Assembly: GCF_013373865.1 (NCBI RefSeq)
Contig: NC_050476.1
Coordinates: 13,559,197-13,623,196, forward strand
Direction of reading: 5' to 3'
DNA length: 64,000 nt
From: Monomorium pharaonis
Lineage: Eukaryota > Arthropoda > Insecta > Hymenoptera > Formicidae
In this document: in pieces, positions 61,930 to 64,000 of the stretch
How positions within the stretch are numbered: the stretch's first letter is position 1
Layout: each line of letters starts with the position of its first letter
Translations under genes and position numbers: made by a program
The notes under the pieces: generated by a model
The model's input: only the letters and a program-made list of their open reading frames with translations
Told to the model about the DNA's origin: nothing
Database searches by the model: none

Positions 61930-64000
61930 CACTGGCGCAAAAAAAAACAAAACAAAATTTTTGACCGATTTTTAGGCAATCTTCAAAGTAATGCAACTTC
62001 GCGAAAAATCATCCAAATTACATGTACTTTTTTTTAAATTAAAGGGCAAAGACTCTACTTTGAGAATCCCTACGCGAAAGTTTGATTTGTTAAGTGTGAA
62101 CTTTTTGTATCGCATGAAAACCAAACATGTGTTTTTTAATAGAAAAAAGTAAAAGTTTGTTATCATTTTGCACAAGTTTCTCGTTAAAATCTTGCCAATA
62201 TTAATTCAGATTCTTAAAGTTCATTCTTTTCTAAGCAATTTTAAAAAAAAATGTCGATACGATGTTTTTTGTTGATTGCACGCGAGTTTGAAATTTGCAC
62301 TGCATTTTAAGGTATTTTAGCGAATAAATACGGTATTTTTTTAATATCATGAATTTTGAGTACCAATATGATATTGCACATTAATTTTATTTATGTTTAA
62401 CTCAATCATACCGAGTGAGTTCCAGATGTGCACAGTAATAAACGGACACAGCAAGCTGAGTGAAACGGACACAATAACAAACGGACACAGACCAAACGGA
62501 CACAGTAATAAACGGACACAGTGCGAAACGGATACAGTAACAAACGGACACAGTGCAAAACGGACACAGTAACAAACGGACACAGACCAAATGCGCACAG
62601 AGCGAAACGAACACAGTGCGAAACGGACACAGACCAAATGCGCACAGAGCAAAACGGACACAGTGCAAAACGGACACAGACCAAATGCGCACAGAGCAAA
62701 ACGGACACAGTGCGAAATGGATACAGACCAAATGCGCACACTGCACATGCGCACAGACCAAATGCATACACGGAAAGTCGCACACCTATGTGATGCAGTG
62801 AATGCTTTGCACGCACACACACACATACACACACACACACACACACACGGGGAGGTGCAAAGTGGGCCTTCGGCCCCCCTCCCGCAACCGCCCCGTCCAA
62901 GTCGCTAACCTATGTGGACTTTACTCTGCTTGCAATGTACATGGATTGCATTTGGTCCGTGCGCACGTGCAGTGTGCGCATTTGGTCGGTGCGCATTTGG
63001 TCTGTGTCCGTTTTGCACTGTGTCCGTTTCGCTCTGTGCGCATTTGGTCTGTGTCCGTTTGTTACTGTGTCCGTTTGTTACTGTGTCCGTTTGTTACTGT
63101 GTCCGTTTATTACTGTGTCCGTTTGGTCTGTGTCCGTTTGTTACTGTGTCCGTTTCACTCAGCCTGCTGTGTCCGTTTATTACTGTGCGCATCTGGGACG
63201 CTCCCATCATACCGCCGTCATTAGAGTGACCCAATCTGCACTATGTAGAAAATGATGATCGGATTTTGTACATCATGTGACCCTGAAAAGGCTAATTTTT
63301 TAAAATAAAATTTGAACTTTTATTTTTTATGTATGAGTATGTGTATATGTATGTTTACGTGTATGTGTGGTTTTATGAGTATAGATAAATGTGATCTTCT
63401 GTTGACTTCAGTGAAATTGGTGCGTCAGCTATCCGTTATATTCAGATCAGTAAGTACAAATTTCCCTCGATGAATTTCAGAGCCACATGATGTACAAAAT
63501 CCGATTGTCATTCTCCACGTGGTGCAGATCGGGTCACTTTGATGATAGCGGTATGAGTTTAATAGGAATAAAATCAATGTGCAATATCATATTGATACTC
63601 AAAATTCATGATATTAAAAAAATACGGTATTTATTCGCTAAAATACCTTAAAATGCAGTGCAAATTTCAAACTCATGTGCAATCAACAAAAAACATCGTA
63701 TCGACATGTTTTTTTTAATTGCTTAGAAAAGAATGAATTTTAAGAATCTGAATTAATATTAGCAAGATTTTAACGAGAAACTTGTGCAAAATGATAACAA
63801 ACTTTTACTTTTTTCAATTAAAAAACATATGTTTGGTTTTCATGCGATACAAAAGGTTCGCACTTAACAAATCAACTTTCGCCTAGGGATTCTCAAAGTA
63901 GAGTCTTTGCCCTTTAATTTAAAAAAAAAGTACGTGTAATTTGGATGATTTTTCGCAAAGTTGCATCACTTTGAAGATTGCCTAAAAATCGGTCAAAAAT
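61930..64000. mobile_element. Foldback DNA element, copy B (right end cut by window edge)
   Basis: CACTGGCGCAAAA next to TA opens a left arm (61930-62410) that is inverted at 63540-64000 (AAGTACGTGTAATTTGGATG, CGCAAAGTTGCATCACTTTG). Element F interrupts the middle at 62413-63205. The inner palindrome (TCGGATTTTGTACATCATGT at 63252 against ACATGATGTACAAAATCCGA at 63485) matches copy A. Confidence 0.85.
62413..63205. mobile_element. GGACACAG-word element F, 8-bp TSD ATCATACC, largest arrays
   Basis: Start GAGTGAGTTCCAGATGTGCA, end inverse (TGCGCATCTGGGACGCTCCC). ATCATACC is duplicated at 62405-62412 and 63206-63213, and copy A at 365-385 shows the empty site ATCATACCGCC. The left arm has about 20 words with spacers TAATAAA, TAACAAA, ACCAAA, TGCGAAA, TGCAAAA and AGCGAAA; the right arm about 13. 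The core has (AC)n at 62813-62848, GGGCCTTCGGCCCCCCTCCC and TCCAAGTCGCTAACCTATGT. Overlapping frames on both strands are artefacts. Confidence 0.92.

Noticed and set aside
16539..63205. Word arrays read as a CRISPR array
   Set aside because: Words are contiguous, variable and inverted within TIR-bounded elements of a eukaryotic genome; there are no unique spacers of fixed length and no cas genes.

Overview
The window is eukaryotic, AT-rich and gene-poor, and almost every recognisable feature is a transposable element or the relic of one. The families (mariner, two hAT lineages, a Penelope-like element, a GA-rich LINE ORF1, TG...CA solo LTRs with 4-bp target duplications, many CCCA-ended and foldback MITEs) and host-like scraps (a MADF-domain exon, a PR-Set7-like SET fragment) point to an arthropod, most likely an ant. 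The ant call is inference. There is no operon, CRISPR array or intact transposase gene.

Layout. 1-3.1 kb: a foldback element, a decayed MADF exon, a cluster of GACGTC-word elements and a perfect 31-bp-arm hairpin. 4.7-9.5 kb: a foldback element, a 47-bp relic of a solo LTR, two TA-flanked MITEs, a long-TIR element cut by an LTR piece, and a mariner remnant. 11.7-19 kb: two hAT transposase pseudogenes, a solo LTR, tandem repeats and the first GGACACAG-word element. 19.4-25.6 kb: a 1.7-kb element carrying a tRNA-like segment, a palindrome made by inverted duplication, a LINE ORF1 relic and a GTACACCG word array. 26-35.4 kb: TATACAT-rich DNA, 101-bp and 120-bp tandem repeats, three more GGACACAG-word elements, a pseudogene decaying through TGG-to-TGA changes, and a PIF-like MITE. 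35.8-36.07 kb: the only good candidate for a host exon, on the minus strand with consensus splice sites. 36-47 kb: deeply nested elements, including a hAT-like GTAACG-word element interrupted by a mariner that is itself interrupted. 47.9-50.6 kb: a composite element whose word-array arms enclose an inverted pair of SET-domain fragments. 51-52.2 kb: the 3' part of a Penelope-like element with a GIY-YIG endonuclease and a hammerhead-like motif. 52.7-64 kb: the second 1.7-kb element inside a foldback MITE, TATACAT-rich DNA with two solo LTRs and a GC-rich insert, a minus-strand mariner, and a second copy of the foldback element from position 1 carrying a GGACACAG-word element.

The main unexplained pattern is architectural. 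At least six, probably more, non-autonomous element families are built from arrays of one short degenerate word repeated through the arms. The GGACACAG family is the clearest: five of six copies have exact or near-exact 8-bp target duplications. Its copies have a core with (CA)n or (CG)n and, in several of them, a C-rich tract that is G-quadruplex-like on the other strand; parts of this core recur in other foldback families. The arrays may be multiplied transposase-binding sites. That explanation is inference.
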